33,320 bases of DNA from Ornithoclostridium faecigallinarum. GTDB taxonomy: Bacteria; Bacillota; Clostridia; Christensenellales; UBA3700. The stretch lies in the NCBI GenBank assembly GCA_018713665.1, contig DVOI01000012.1:1-33320 (forward strand). The letters are read 5' to 3'. The stretch's first letter is position 1; each line of letters starts with the position of its first letter. Made by a program: the position numbers and the translations under genes. This document shows, in pieces, positions 16,361 through 25,500 of the stretch. The notes under the pieces were generated by a model. The model worked only from the letters and a program-made list of their open reading frames with translations. It made no database searches and was not told the origin of the DNA.

Positions 16361-17266
16361 ATGAAACATCTGCTCAAAATGGCGGACCTTGACGGCAAGG
16401 ACATCATGTCCATCCTCAACCTCGCCGACCAACTCAAATACGAAAAACAGCACAACATCACCCACCACGTGCTCGCCGGCAAGACGCTCGGCATGATTTT
16501 TCAAAAGGCGTCGACGCGTACGCGCGTGTCCTTTGAAGTGGGAATGTATCAGCTGGGCGGAGAGGCGCTCTTCCTCTCGTCGTCAGATCTTCAGATCGGC
16601 AGAGGCGAGCCGATCAAGGATACCGCACGAGTGCTTTCGCGCTATCTCGACGGCATCATGATCCGCACCTTCAAGCAGAGCGACCCCGAAGACCTCGCCA
16701 AATACGGAAGCATTCCCATCATCAACGGCTTGACCGACTATGCGCACCCCTGCCAAGTCCTCGCCGACTTGATGACAATACGCGAGCAAAAGGGCGCGTT
16801 CGACTCGCTCAAATTCTGCTATGTCGGCGACGGCAACAACATGGCGAACTCGCTGATTGTCGGCTGTCTGACGATGGGCATGCAGGTGTCCGTCGCTTGC
16901 CCCGACGGCTATCATCCCGACAAGACCGTGCTCGACTTTGCCGCAAAATACGGCGACAAGTTCAAGCTGACCGCGTCGCCCAAAGAGGCGGCGGCGGACG
17001 CGGACGTCGTCTATACCGACGTCTGGGCGTCGATGGGACAGGAAAAAGAGGCGGAGATTCGCCGCAAGGCATTCGCCGGCTATTGCGTTGACGGCGAGCT
17101 GATGAAGTGCGCCAAGGGCGACGCGATGGTGCTGCACTGCCTGCCGGCGCATAGGGGAGAGGAAATCTCGGACGAGGTCATCGAATCTCACCCCGAGATC
17201 TTCGACGAGGCGGAGAACAGACTGCACGCCCAAAAGGCGGTGCTCGTCAAGCTGCTCGCGCAATGA
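16361..17266 (+). CDS. argF: Ornithine carbamoyltransferase
   Basis: ArgF joins ornithine and carbamoyl phosphate to citrulline, which ArgG then uses. The 301-residue protein carries the carbamoyl-phosphate loop STRTR (51-55), HPCQ with the LADL helix, DVWASMGQE in the ornithine-side loop, and HCLPAHRG near the C-terminus. It is preceded by its own good SD (AGGTGA, 16351-16356), unlike several earlier genes in the operon, so more independent initiation is expected. Its stop overlaps the next gene's ATG. Carbamoyl-phosphate synthase genes are not in the window. Confidence 0.96.
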   Translation: MKHLLKMADLDGKDIMSILNLADQLKYEKQHNITHHVLAGKTLGMIFQKASTRTRVSFEVGMYQLGGEALFLSSSDLQIGRGEPIKDTARVLSRYLDGIMIRTFKQSDPEDLAKYGSIPIINGLTDYAHPCQVLADLMTIREQKGAFDSLKFCYVGDGNNMANSLIVGCLTMGMQVSVACPDGYHPDKTVLDFAAKYGDKFKLTASPKEAAADADVVYTDVWASMGQEKEAEIRRKAFAGYCVDGELMKCAKGDAMVLHCLPAHRGEEISDEVIESHPEIFDEAENRLHAQKAVLVKLLAQ

Positions 17267-17931
17267 AAGAGAACGTGAACTTCGAGGTCGTCAAACTGAC
17301 CGGTGGAGATTACGAAGAGGAGCACGCCTTCCTGACCGAGTGCAGGAAGGCGTTGCGCCGCAAAACTTTCTTCTATCCCTACACCGACGAACAGCTCAAA
17401 GCGGTGATGGAAGGAGGCGAGGCGTTCGGCGTGCGCGACCGCGGTAAGCTGGTAGGCACCTTCAATATCGATCTCGACGAGGAGTATGCCAAAGAGCTCG
17501 CCGACGGCATTCGCAAAAGCACGAACGGCGCGGTCGACGTCGACGCCTGTTATGAGGCGAGCGGACTGATGGTCGACGGCGCATATCGCGGAAAAGGGCT
17601 TGGGAAAACCCTGATGAAGGCGGTCACGGAGAGGGCGAACGAGCTCAAAATCGACCTGTGCGGAGTCGTTCATATCGAAAATCTTGCCAGCCTCAACACC
17701 TTTTTGGGGCAAAATTTCGTCATCGCGGGGCTGTTTGAGCTCAATTCGCGGTATATTTTCTTATATTTATTGAAAAAATTCGAAAAATCCTTTGAATTTG
17801 CTAGAGAATGTGGTAAAATAAATGTAAGAAAAACGGACGACGTCAAACAGGCGCTTTTGCAGGGGAAACTCGGCGGCGCGTTGGACGGGGACGAGATAGT
17901 TTTTTTCGAGACTAAGCCGGATATGGCTTAA
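17263..17931 (+). CDS. GNAT-family N-acetyltransferase, last gene of the arginine operon
   Basis: The 222-residue protein has a GNAT acetyl-CoA-binding motif A (ASGLMVDGAYRGKGLGKTLM, about residues 99-118) followed by a conserved-looking VVHIENLASLNTF. Its ATG overlaps the argF stop (ATGA), so it is co-translated with the arginine enzymes. Substrate unknown. One reasonable idea is that it supplies N-acetylglutamate to prime the ArgJ cycle, as short GNAT-type synthases do in other bacteria; acetylation of a related amine is an alternative. From about residue 165 on (SRYIFLYLLKKFEKSFEF) the DNA is markedly A/T-rich and carries a promoter for the following gene. The terminal about 60 residues (NVRKTDDVKQALLQGKLGG) are not a standard part of the fold. 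Confidence 0.75.
   Translation: MKENVNFEVVKLTGGDYEEEHAFLTECRKALRRKTFFYPYTDEQLKAVMEGGEAFGVRDRGKLVGTFNIDLDEEYAKELADGIRKSTNGAVDVDACYEASGLMVDGAYRGKGLGKTLMKAVTERANELKIDLCGVVHIENLASLNTFLGQNFVIAGLFELNSRYIFLYLLKKFEKSFEFARECGKINVRKTDDVKQALLQGKLGGALDGDEIVFFETKPDMA
17792..17819 (+). promoter_or_regulatory. Promoter inside the GNAT gene, upstream of HU
   Basis: TTGAAT (17792-17797) and TAAAAT (17814-17819) are 16 bp apart within coding DNA. A second -10-like TAAAAT (17929-17934) nearer to HU lacks a good -35 (TTCGAG at 17905), but would start transcription just before the leader hairpin. HU may therefore have two promoters and be partly independent of the arginine operon. Confidence 0.5.
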
Positions 17932-17943
17932 AATAAAGCAATA

Positions 17944-17955
17944 GGGCATGTGCCC
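17944..17955 (+). promoter_or_regulatory. Leader hairpin abutting the SD of HU
   Basis: GGGCA-tg-TGCCC is a perfect inverted repeat ending one base before GAGGAGG. If transcription starts at about 17941 it forms the very 5' end of the messenger. The same layout occurs at ydbC and pdxK. Confidence 0.6.
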
Positions 17956-17969
17956 GAGGAGGAAATGTT

Positions 17970-18239
17970 ATGAACAAGAGCGAATTGATCGCTGCAGTCG
18001 CCGAGAAAGCCGGCGTTGCCAAGAGTGTTGCGGACAATGCCGTCAACGCGATGATCGATGCGGTTGCCGGCGCACTCAAGGCGGGCGACAAGGTTGCTAT
18101 CGCAGGCTTCGGCAACTTCGAGGTCAAGGAGAGAGCCGCCAGAGAGGGCCGCAATCCCGCTACCGGCGAGGCTATCACCATCGCTGCGAGCAAGACGGTC
18201 GCCTTCAAGGCGAGCAAGGCACTCAAAGAGAGCATCTGA
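17970..18239 (+). CDS. hup: DNA-binding protein HU
   Basis: HU is the dimeric histone-like protein that bends and compacts the chromosome. The 89-residue sequence is complete (family norm about 90). It opens with MNKSELIAAVAEKAG; the beta-ribbon arm region has GFGNFEVKERAAREGRNPATGE, including the conserved RNPATG at the arm tip that contacts DNA. It ends with FKASKALKESI. A strong SD (GAGGAGG, 17956-17962) lies 7 nt before the ATG. It has its own strong terminator and is probably expressed at high level from promoters 17792 and/or 17929. Confidence 0.97.
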   Translation: MNKSELIAAVAEKAGVAKSVADNAVNAMIDAVAGALKAGDKVAIAGFGNFEVKERAAREGRNPATGEAITIAASKTVAFKASKALKESI

Positions 18240-18255
18240 GTTTGTAACAAACACG

Positions 18256-18287
18256 AAAAAAGGACCGAATGAGTTCGGTCCTTTTTT
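18256..18287. terminator. Terminator after HU
   Basis: GGACCGAA (18262-18269) and TTCGGTCC (18274-18281) form a perfect 8-bp stem with a TGAG loop, flanked by A6 and T6. The symmetry would let it work in both directions. Confidence 0.95.
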
Positions 18288-18320
18288 CATTGCCAAGATG
18301 TGATGCGGCGCCAAATTCAT

Positions 18321-18388
18321 TGTTGCAAATGCAACATTTGTCATTTTTATACCACAATATATGGTGGTGAACTTTTTCACAATTGTGC
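18321..18388. promoter_or_regulatory. Three palindromes upstream of the pyruvate formate-lyase promoter
   Basis: TGTTGCAAATGCAACA (18321-18336) is an inverted repeat with a 2-bp centre. ACCACAATATATGGTGGT (18351-18368) is an 18-bp palindrome with one mismatched pair. CACAATTGTG (18379-18388) is a perfect 10-bp palindrome ending 10 bp before the -35. The centres of the first two are 31 bp apart, about three helical turns. They are probable operator sites for redox or carbon control of pflB; the regulators are not identified. Confidence 0.6.
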
Positions 18389-18398
18389 TCAAAAGGCG

Positions 18399-18427
18399 TT
18401 GCTTTTTGCGCGCGGCTGTGCTATCAT
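18399..18427 (+). promoter_or_regulatory. Promoter of the pflB operon
   Basis: TTGCTT (18399-18404) and TATCAT (18422-18427) are 17 bp apart. The leader of about 140 nt contains an inverted repeat CATGG-ttta-CCATG (18470-18483) followed by GGTGGAG and in-frame ATG/GTG codons. Confidence 0.7.
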
Positions 18428-18573
18428 AATAGTGCAATATACGAGAGCCGCGTGCGACTGACGGTTTGACATGGTTTACCATGGTGGAGTTCGCGGTGAG
18501 CAGGTCGACCGTCTGGGCAACAAAAAACAATTTTGCCGAGGCGGTATTTTATTGCTTCGGAAAGGAGATGTTT

Positions 18574-20799
18574 ATGAGAGAAGAATGGCAGGGCTTCCGC
18601 GAGGGCAAGTGGTGTGACTCGATCGACGTCAGAGACTTCATTGTCTCCAACTACACCCCCTATGACGGAGACGCGGCGTTCCTCAAAGGAGCGACCGAAA
18701 GGACTAAGAAAATTTCCGCCAAGCTCAACGCTTTGCTTGTCGAAGAGGCGAAAAAGGGCGTGCTCGACGTCGACACCGAAAACGTGTCGTCCATCTTGAC
18801 TTACGCTCCCGGCTATGTCGACAAGGACCTCGATATCATCGTCGGCTTGCAGACGGACGCGCCTCTCAAGAGGGCGGTCAATCCCTTCGCCGGCATAAGA
18901 ATGTGCGAGAAGGCGTGCGACGCGTACGGCTACAAGATGTCCGACAAGGTCAGGACGGAGTTCAAATACCGCACGACGCACAACGACGGCGTGTTCAGAG
19001 TCTACACCGAAGAGATGCGCGCAGCGCGTCACGTCGGCGTAATCACCGGTCTGCCCGACGCCTATGCGCGCGGCAGAATCATCGGCGACTACCGCCGCAT
19101 CGCGCTGTACGGCATGGACTATCTGATCGAGTGCAAAAAGCGCGACAAGCGCGAATACGGAATGAAGGATATGAGCGAGGAGAATATCCGCCAGCTCGAA
19201 GAGCTGTCCAAACAGCTCGACTTCATGGAACAGCTCAAGACGATGGCGGCGCAGTACGGCTGCGACATTTCCCGTCCGGCACGCAACGCCAAAGAGGCGG
19301 TGCAGTGGCTGTATTTCGGCTATCTCGGCGCGGTCAAGGAACAGAACGGCGCGGCAAATTCCATAGGCAGAATCACGACTTTCCTCGACATCTACTTCGA
19401 GAGAGACATCAAGGCGGGGCTTTTGGACGAGTCCGCCGCGCAGGAGATCATCGACGACCTCGTCGTCAAATTGCGCCTTGTGCGCCACCTGCGTACGCCC
19501 GAGTACAACGACCTGTTCGCAGGCGATCCGACCTGGGTCACGACGTCCGAGGGCGGCGTCTGCGAGGACGGCAGATCGATGGTCACCAAGACGTCCTTCC
19601 GCATCTTGCAGACGCTCTACAACCTCGGCAGCAGCGCCGAGCCCAACATCACCATTCTGTGGGCGCAGAGCCTGCCGCAGGGCTTCAAGGACTTCTGCGC
19701 AAAGGTCTCGATCGACACCGACTCCATTCAATACGAGAACGACGACGTCATGCGCCCGATCTACGGCGACGACTATGCGATTGCTTGCTGCGTCTCCGCG
19801 ATGAGAGTGGGCAAACAGATGCAGTTCTTCGGCGCGAGATGCAACCTCGCCAAAGTCCTCTTGATGGCGCTCAACGGCGGCAAGGACGAGATTTACGGCA
19901 TTCAGGTCGCGCCCGAAGGCACCGTGTTCGATGAGGGCGTGCTCGACTACCACAAAGTGCTGGAGGCGTACAAGCAATATATGAGCTGGATGGCGAAGCT
20001 GTATGTCAACACGCTCAACGTCATCCACTATATGCATGACAAATATGCGTACGAGCGCTTGATGATGAGCCTCCACGACACCGACGTCGACAGGCTGATG
20101 GCGTTCGGCATCTGCGGACTCAGCGTGCTCGCGGACAGCCTCAGCGCGATCAAATACGCCAAGGTCACCGCGATCAAGGACGAGAGGGGATTGATCACCG
20201 ACTTCAAGACGGAGGGCGACTTCCCAAAATACGGCAACGACGACGACAGGGTCGACAGCATCGCAAAGTGGATCGTCGAGAGCTTCTTCGAGGAGCTCAA
20301 AAAGACGCCGACCTATCGCCATGCAAAGCACACGCTGTCCATTTTGACGATCACCTCCAACGTCGTCTACGGCAAGAAGACGGGCTCTACGCCCGACGGC
20401 CGTAAGCGCGGCGAGCCGTTCGCTCCCGGTGCAAACCCGATGCACGGCAGAGACTGCGAGGGCGCGCTCGCGTCCCTCAACTCGGTCGCGAAGCTGCCGT
20501 ACAGCTGCTGCCGCGACGGCATCTCCAACACCTTCTCGATCACGCCCGACACCCTCGGCGAGAACGAGGACGACAGAGTGAGCAAGCTGACCGCGATGCT
20601 GGACGGCTACTTCATCCAAGACGCGCACCACCTCAACGTCAACGTGCTCAACAGACAAAAGCTCATCGACGCGATGAACGACCCGACGCTCTATCCCAAC
20701 CTGACGATCAGAGTGAGCGGCTATGCGGTCGACTTCAACAAGCTGAACAAGAATCAGCAACAGGAAGTCATCAACCGCACCTTCCACGAAAAGTTCTGA
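18574..20799 (+). CDS. pflB: Pyruvate formate-lyase
   Basis: PflB cleaves pyruvate with CoA to acetyl-CoA and formate in anaerobic fermentation. The 741-residue protein has the adjacent catalytic cysteines in IACCVSAMRVGK (Cys405-Cys406) and the glycyl-radical loop RVSGYAVDF (Gly716) 25 residues from the C-terminus, as expected for true PFL rather than glycerol/diol dehydratase-like relatives. The start at 18574 follows GGAAAGGAG at good spacing and gives the family's usual N-terminus (REEWQGFREGKW, then VRDFI..NYTPY). In-frame upstream codons (ATG 18481, GTG 18496) would add about 25-31 residues unlike the family, so they are not preferred. It overlaps its activase by one base. Confidence 0.97.
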   Translation: MREEWQGFREGKWCDSIDVRDFIVSNYTPYDGDAAFLKGATERTKKISAKLNALLVEEAKKGVLDVDTENVSSILTYAPGYVDKDLDIIVGLQTDAPLKRAVNPFAGIRMCEKACDAYGYKMSDKVRTEFKYRTTHNDGVFRVYTEEMRAARHVGVITGLPDAYARGRIIGDYRRIALYGMDYLIECKKRDKREYGMKDMSEENIRQLEELSKQLDFMEQLKTMAAQYGCDISRPARNAKEAVQWLYFGYLGAVKEQNGAANSIGRITTFLDIYFERDIKAGLLDESAAQEIIDDLVVKLRLVRHLRTPEYNDLFAGDPTWVTTSEGGVCEDGRSMVTKTSFRILQTLYNLGSSAEPNITILWAQSLPQGFKDFCAKVSIDTDSIQYENDDVMRPIYGDDYAIACCVSAMRVGKQMQFFGARCNLAKVLLMALNGGKDEIYGIQVAPEGTVFDEGVLDYHKVLEAYKQYMSWMAKLYVNTLNVIHYMHDKYAYERLMMSLHDTDVDRLMAFGICGLSVLADSLSAIKYAKVTAIKDERGLITDFKTEGDFPKYGNDDDRVDSIAKWIVESFFEELKKTPTYRHAKHTLSILTITSNVVYGKKTGSTPDGRKRGEPFAPGANPMHGRDCEGALASLNSVAKLPYSCCRDGISNTFSITPDTLGENEDDRVSKLTAMLDGYFIQDAHHLNVNVLNRQKLIDAMNDPTLYPNLTIRVSGYAVDFNKLNKNQQQEVINRTFHEKF

Positions 20800-21533
20800 T
20801 GAACGGACCTCGCAGGGGCAACATCCATTCCGTCGAGAGCCTCGCCGCCCTCGACGGAAAGGGTATACGCTACGAGGTCTTTTTTATGGGCTGCCCCTTC
20901 CGCTGCGCCTATTGCCACAACCCCGACACGTGGGAGGGCGAAGGGACGATGCATCCGACCGCGGACGAGCTTGCCGCCAAGATCGCGCGCTACAAGCCCT
21001 ATTTCGGCAAGGAAGGCGGCGTGACGCTCAGCGGCGGTGAAGTCCTCACGCAGAGCGAGTTTGCCTGCGAATTGACGGACAGACTGCACGAGAGGGGCAT
21101 CGATGTCGCGCTGGACACTTGCGGCGGAGTGCCGCTCACCGACAGCGTGAGGCGCGCCCTCGCGTCTGCCGACATGGTCATCCTCGACCTCAAATTTTAC
21201 GACGAAGAGGGCTATCGCAGATATTGCCGCGGCGACTTCCGCACGGTGATGAACACGCTCGACTTCCTCGAGGAGAGGGGAGCATACGTCTGGCTCCGCA
21301 CCGTCGTCGTTCCCGGGATCAACGACAGCGAGGAAGAGATCGAAAAGTATGCGGAGATCGTCAAGCGGTACAAGTGCGTGAGGCGGTGGCAGCTGCTCGC
21401 GTTCCATACGATGGGGTTTTCAAAGTACGAAAGGATGGGGATCGACAATCCCCTCAAAGATACGCCCGCGCTGTCAAAGGACAGGCTTGCGCAATTGCAG
21501 GAGTTCGCGGACAAATGCATAGGTGAGTTATGA
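20799..21533 (+). CDS. pflA: Pyruvate formate-lyase activating enzyme
   Basis: This radical-SAM enzyme abstracts a hydrogen from Gly716 of PflB to make its glycyl radical. The 244-residue protein has the family's opening (IHSVESLAALDGKGIRYEVFF), the [4Fe-4S] motif CPFRCAYC (Cys32, Cys36, Cys39) and the SAM-binding GGVTLSGGE. Length is typical (about 245). It carries no extra ferredoxin domain, as in PflA proper rather than the larger GRE activases. It starts within the pflB stop and its own stop overlaps the next gene, giving a three-gene coupled operon. Confidence 0.97.
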   Translation: MNGPRRGNIHSVESLAALDGKGIRYEVFFMGCPFRCAYCHNPDTWEGEGTMHPTADELAAKIARYKPYFGKEGGVTLSGGEVLTQSEFACELTDRLHERGIDVALDTCGGVPLTDSVRRALASADMVILDLKFYDEEGYRRYCRGDFRTVMNTLDFLEERGAYVWLRTVVVPGINDSEEEIEKYAEIVKRYKCVRRWQLLAFHTMGFSKYERMGIDNPLKDTPALSKDRLAQLQEFADKCIGEL

Positions 21534-21991
21534 ACAGAAGACAAAAGGCATACGACTATTTCAAAAAGGGCTACGGCTGCGCGCCGGCGGTGCTGATGGC
21601 GTTCGAGGACGTCCTCCCTCTCGACCGCGCTACGCTGGAGTCGGTCGCGGTGTCGTTCGGCTGCGGCTTCGGCTTTACGCGCAACCTCTGCGGTGCGGTA
21701 TCGGCGATGGGCATGGTGCTGGGACTTGTCAGGAGGAGAGAGGACGGCATGCCGATCGACAAGACGGAAGTGTACCGCGTGATCTCCGAATTAGACGGCA
21801 AATTCAAGGCGCTCAACGGCGGCACGGACAACTGTCCCGAGCTGCTCAAAAAGGTCAAAGAATTGACGGAAGGATATGTCCCCGACGTGCCGTCGCCGGC
21901 AGCGGACGGCATAAGACCGTGCATAAAATATGTGCTCGATTCGGTCTCGCTGATCGAAGAGGAATTGAAAAGAGAGGGCTTGATCGACTGA
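21530..21991 (+). CDS. C_GCAxxG_C_C family (putative redox-active) protein in the pfl operon
   Basis: The 153-residue protein matches the C_GCAxxG_C_C family, named after its conserved cysteines. Here these are GYGCAPAVL (Cys17), FGCGFG (Cys45), NLCGAVSA (Cys54) and DNCPELL (Cys102), with another in RPCIKYV. Family members are thought to carry redox-active cysteines or a bound cofactor, but the biochemical role is not established. The ATG overlaps the pflA stop (ATGA), so it is made together with PFL and its activase. A terminator follows. A role in electron supply to the activase or in protecting the radical enzyme is only a suggestion from context. Confidence 0.8.
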   Translation: MNRRQKAYDYFKKGYGCAPAVLMAFEDVLPLDRATLESVAVSFGCGFGFTRNLCGAVSAMGMVLGLVRRREDGMPIDKTEVYRVISELDGKFKALNGGTDNCPELLKKVKELTEGYVPDVPSPAADGIRPCIKYVLDSVSLIEEELKREGLID

Positions 21992-22011
21992 AAAACGATG
22001 TGTATACGATC

Positions 22012-22042
22012 GCCGCGGGCAAAGACGCTCGCGGCAATTTTT
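22012..22042 (+). terminator. Terminator of the pfl operon
   Basis: GCCGCGGGC (22012-22020) and GCTCGCGGC (22027-22035) pair over 9 bp with one G-U. AA and seven T residues follow. Confidence 0.9.
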
Positions 22043-22069
22043 TTGGTGCCCGTGTGCGTTATCGCCGCT

Positions 22070-22098
22070 TTGTCAAGAAAGCCGATTTTGCGCATACT
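22070..22098 (+). promoter_or_regulatory. Promoter abutting the YccF-like gene
   Basis: TTGTCA (22070-22075) and CATACT (22093-22098) are 17 bp apart. The expected start, about 22105, is the GTG proposed as start codon, so the messenger may be leaderless. Confidence 0.55.
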
Positions 22099-22104
22099 TG
22101 TTAT

Positions 22105-22485
22105 GTGAAGGCGTTGAGATTTGTGTTGAAGTCGATCGGCAACCTCTATTGGAAGCTGTTCGGAGGGGTTGCGCTGTGTCTGATTTGGTTTGCGCTGGGC
22201 GTTGCCGCCGCGCTGACCGTGGTCGGCGCGCCGCTTGCCGTCACCTTTTTCAGGATAGGGCGATTCGTCTACAAGCCGTTCGGCAAAAAGGTGACCCTCG
22301 TCCCCTCAGCGCCCGTGGTCGGCACGCTTTGGGCGGCGACGGGAGGGGTCGCGGTCGGGGTGTTTTCGATGATTTTTGCTCTGTTGTCCGCGGCGACCGT
22401 GGTCGCGCTTCCGATTGCCTTTCAATGGCTCAAGGTCGCCGTTGCGTCCGTGTTTCCTTTCTCCGTCTCAATAAACCGCTCTTAG
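22105..22485 (+). CDS. YccF-like inner-membrane protein
   Basis: The product of about 126 residues has two pairs of hydrophobic segments (about 10-45 and 65-115). The pattern LKSIGNLYWKLFGG, then VVGAPLAVTFFRIGRF and KPFGKKV, resembles the YccF (DUF307) domain, whose function is unknown. The start is uncertain: GTG 22105 is preferred because the promoter places the transcript 5' end there. GTG 22123 or TTG 22126 would shorten the N-terminus by 6-7 residues, and no good SD supports any of them. It is isolated between the pfl terminator and the beta-galactosidase promoter, which overlaps its last codons. Confidence 0.65.
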   Translation: MKALRFVLKSIGNLYWKLFGGVALCLIWFALGVAAALTVVGAPLAVTFFRIGRFVYKPFGKKVTLVPSAPVVGTLWAATGGVAVGVFSMIFALLSAATVVALPIAFQWLKVAVASVFPFSVSINRS

Positions 22486-22488
22486 CTA

Positions 22489-22517
22489 TTGCATGCGCGC
22501 GCATTAGGTGATATAAT
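22489..22517 (+). promoter_or_regulatory. Promoter of the beta-galactosidase gene
   Basis: TTGCAT (22489-22494) and TATAAT (22512-22517) are 17 bp apart, right after the YccF stop codon. The start at about 22524 gives a 22-nt leader with GGAGG before ATG 22546. No clear sugar-operator palindrome is seen. Confidence 0.8.
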
Positions 22518-22545
22518 ATCTTTGAGACTAAAGACGGAGGCTGAC

Positions 22546-25500
22546 ATGCTTTACAGATTCTCACACGACAAGTTCAACGATCCTCAAGTGTTCGAGGACA
22601 ACAGACTTCATCCGAGGTCGTACTTCATCCCGTTCGCGTCGCGCGCCGAATGCGACGGCTGCGACTATCTCAACGAGAGATATTCTTCGTCATGCGTGAT
22701 GCCGCTCGGCGGAGAGTGGGACTTTTTGTACTTCTCAAAAATCGGCGACATGCCGACCAAGATGGACTTTTACGACGTCAAAGGGGACAAGGTCGAGGTG
22801 CCGTCGTGCTGGCAGTTTACCGGCTACGAAAAGCCGTACTACGTCAACATCCGCTATCAATTTGACTACAAATTTCCATACGTCCCGGCGGACGTGAGCA
22901 CCGTCGGCAAAAATATGCCGACCAACGACAACAAGGTTCACCGCGTGTTCAACAGCTTGGGCGTGTATCGCCGCAAGTTCACCGCAAGGCGCGGCTTCAA
23001 AAACTTTTTGACATTTCTCGGCGCCGCGTCATGCGTGCAGGTCTACCTCAACGGCATGTACATAGGCTACGGCGAGGGGAGCCACAACACCTCCGAGTTC
23101 GACGTCACGCAGTTCATGCTCGACGGCGAGAACGAGCTGGTCGTGCTCGTCTACAAGTGGTGCAGCGGCTCCTATCTCGAGACCCAGGACATGTTCCGCA
23201 ACAACGGCATCTTCCGCGACGTCTACCTGACCACGCACGACGGCGCGTACATCTGGGACGTCAAGACGAACGTAAAGCGTATAGGCGCGACGCGTTGGAG
23301 ATTGGACGCATACGCGGACGTGAGAGGAGAGAATACCTCTCTCGAATATGTGCTCGAGCGTAAGGGCGAGGTCGTTGCCACCGTCAAAGCAAGGGCGGGG
23401 AAGTGCGCAATCGAGCTCGATCAGCCCGATTTGTGGTCGGCGGAAATTCCCGACCTGTATCTGCTTTACGTCATATTGCGCAAAGGTTCAAAAGTCGTCG
23501 AGTGCATACGTCAAGAGGTCGGTTTTTGCGAGGTTGCAATTGAGGGCAACGTCTTCCTCTTCAACGGGCGCAAGATCAAGTTCAAGGGCGTCAACCATCA
23601 TGATACCAATGAGAGCAAAGGCTATGTGATGAGCGCGTTCGACTATCTCAAAGACGCGATGTTGATGAAGGAATACAATGTCAATGCGGTGCGCACTTCG
23701 CACTATCCGCCCGACCCGGTGTTCCTCAAGATTGCCAACTATCTCGGACTCTATGTCGTCGACGAGGCGGACATCGAGACGCACGGCGCGGGCGCGCGCA
23801 AAAATCGCTACACCCCCAACGCGATCAGCAATCATACCGCATGGAAGAAGTTCTATTGGGACAGGGTGGAGCGCATGTACGAGCGAGACAAGAACAATCC
23901 CTGCGTCGTGATGTGGTCGCTCGGCAACGAGTCGGGCGGCTGGCGCAACCAAGACTATTGCTATGCGCGCCTCAAAGAGCTGACGTCCATACCCGTGCAC
24001 TACGAGGGAGTTGTGCGCACGCCGAGGTTCGCCTATGACGTCATCTCGGAGATGTATCCGTCGACAAAGTTTGTCGACAAATATGCTGACGGCAACGCCG
24101 CCGCGAGATTTTATACAAAACCCTACTTTATGTGCGAATATGCGCACGCGATGGGCGTAGGTCCCGGTTCGCTCGAACGGTATTGGCAGGCGGTCTATCG
24201 CTGCGACAGCGCGATGGGCGGCTGCATTTGGGAGTGGTGCGACCACGCGGTCAAACATCCGGACGGCACCTATACCTACGGCGGAGACCACGGCGAATAC
24301 AACCATGACGGCAACTTCTGCGTGGACGGACTCTTCTTCCCGAACAGAGAGCCGCATACCGGCGCGAGATTGATGCAGGCGGTGTACCGCCCCGTTCGCG
24401 CGACATATGTGTCGTCCAACAGATATGCTTTGACCAACACCAACCGCTTTGCCGACACGTCATATCTTGACATAAGCTGGCAATATTCCGTTGACGGAGA
24501 GCCTCTCGAAAAGGGCAAAATCGACAAGGTGATTGCGCCGTGCGAGACGGAGGAATTCGAGCTCAGACACCGCGCGATAGACACGACGAAAGACTGCTAT
24601 ATCACCTTCACCTACACAGACAAAGGCACCGGCAAAGTCGTCGCAAAAGAGCAGATTATGATGTGTCAAAGCATGATGCAATTGCGCAAACCGACCGAAA
24701 AAGAGGATCTCGCGTTCATTGAAGGGCAGGATGATATAAGCGTTGTAACAAACACGGGCAGGATAAAAATCAACAAGCAAGACGGTTCGCTCGACAGCTG
24801 GACAATAGGCGGCGTCGAGCTGATCAACCGCAACGCCGAGCAAAAGGGATTCCGCATTTCGCTGTACGGCGCGCCCATTGACAACTATATGTATGTCGAC
24901 AGGCATTGGAAGAGGGACGGCTTTGACAGGGTCGAATGCAAATACCTCGGCATGGACAGCGAGAAGAGCTTCGGCAAGGTCGTGATTGCCTGTCGCTACG
25001 ACGTGTTGCTCGGCGGCAAAAAGGGCTTCGATTTCGTCCTTCAATACACGATGCATGCGGACAGCTCCGTCGACGTCAAGACGCTGCTGGAGCTGACGCG
25101 CTCGTTCGATCTGCCCAAGTTCGGATTGACGCTCGAGATGCCTTCGTGCTTTGACAAGGTGCGGTACTACGGCAGAGGCGCCGGCGAAAACTATCCCGAC
25201 ATGAAGGAGCACGCCATGCTCGGCATATACACCGCGTCCGTCACAAAGATGTATGAAAATTACATTAATCCGCAGGAGAGCGGCAGCCGCGGCGATACGC
25301 GTTGGGCGGAAGTCGTCGACGAATCGGGAGCCGGGCTCAGATTCATCGCCGAGGAAAAACCGATTGCGTTCTATGCGGTGCCGTACAACTTCAAGGGCAT
25401 TTACGGCGCGAAGCACAGGGGCGACATCAACTTTTCGGGGACGACGTGCGTGCACATAGATACGTTCGTGCGCGGCATCGGAAGCAACAGCTGCGGTCCC

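Noticed and set aside
18351..18368. Palindrome resembling an NrdR box
   Set aside because: It fits only in part, has no second matching box at the expected distance, and the downstream gene is pyruvate formate-lyase, not a ribonucleotide reductase.
18481..18573. Extended N-terminus for PflB from in-frame ATG 18481 or GTG 18496
   Set aside because: The added residues do not resemble the family. ATG 18574 has the stronger SD at proper spacing and gives the standard N-terminus.
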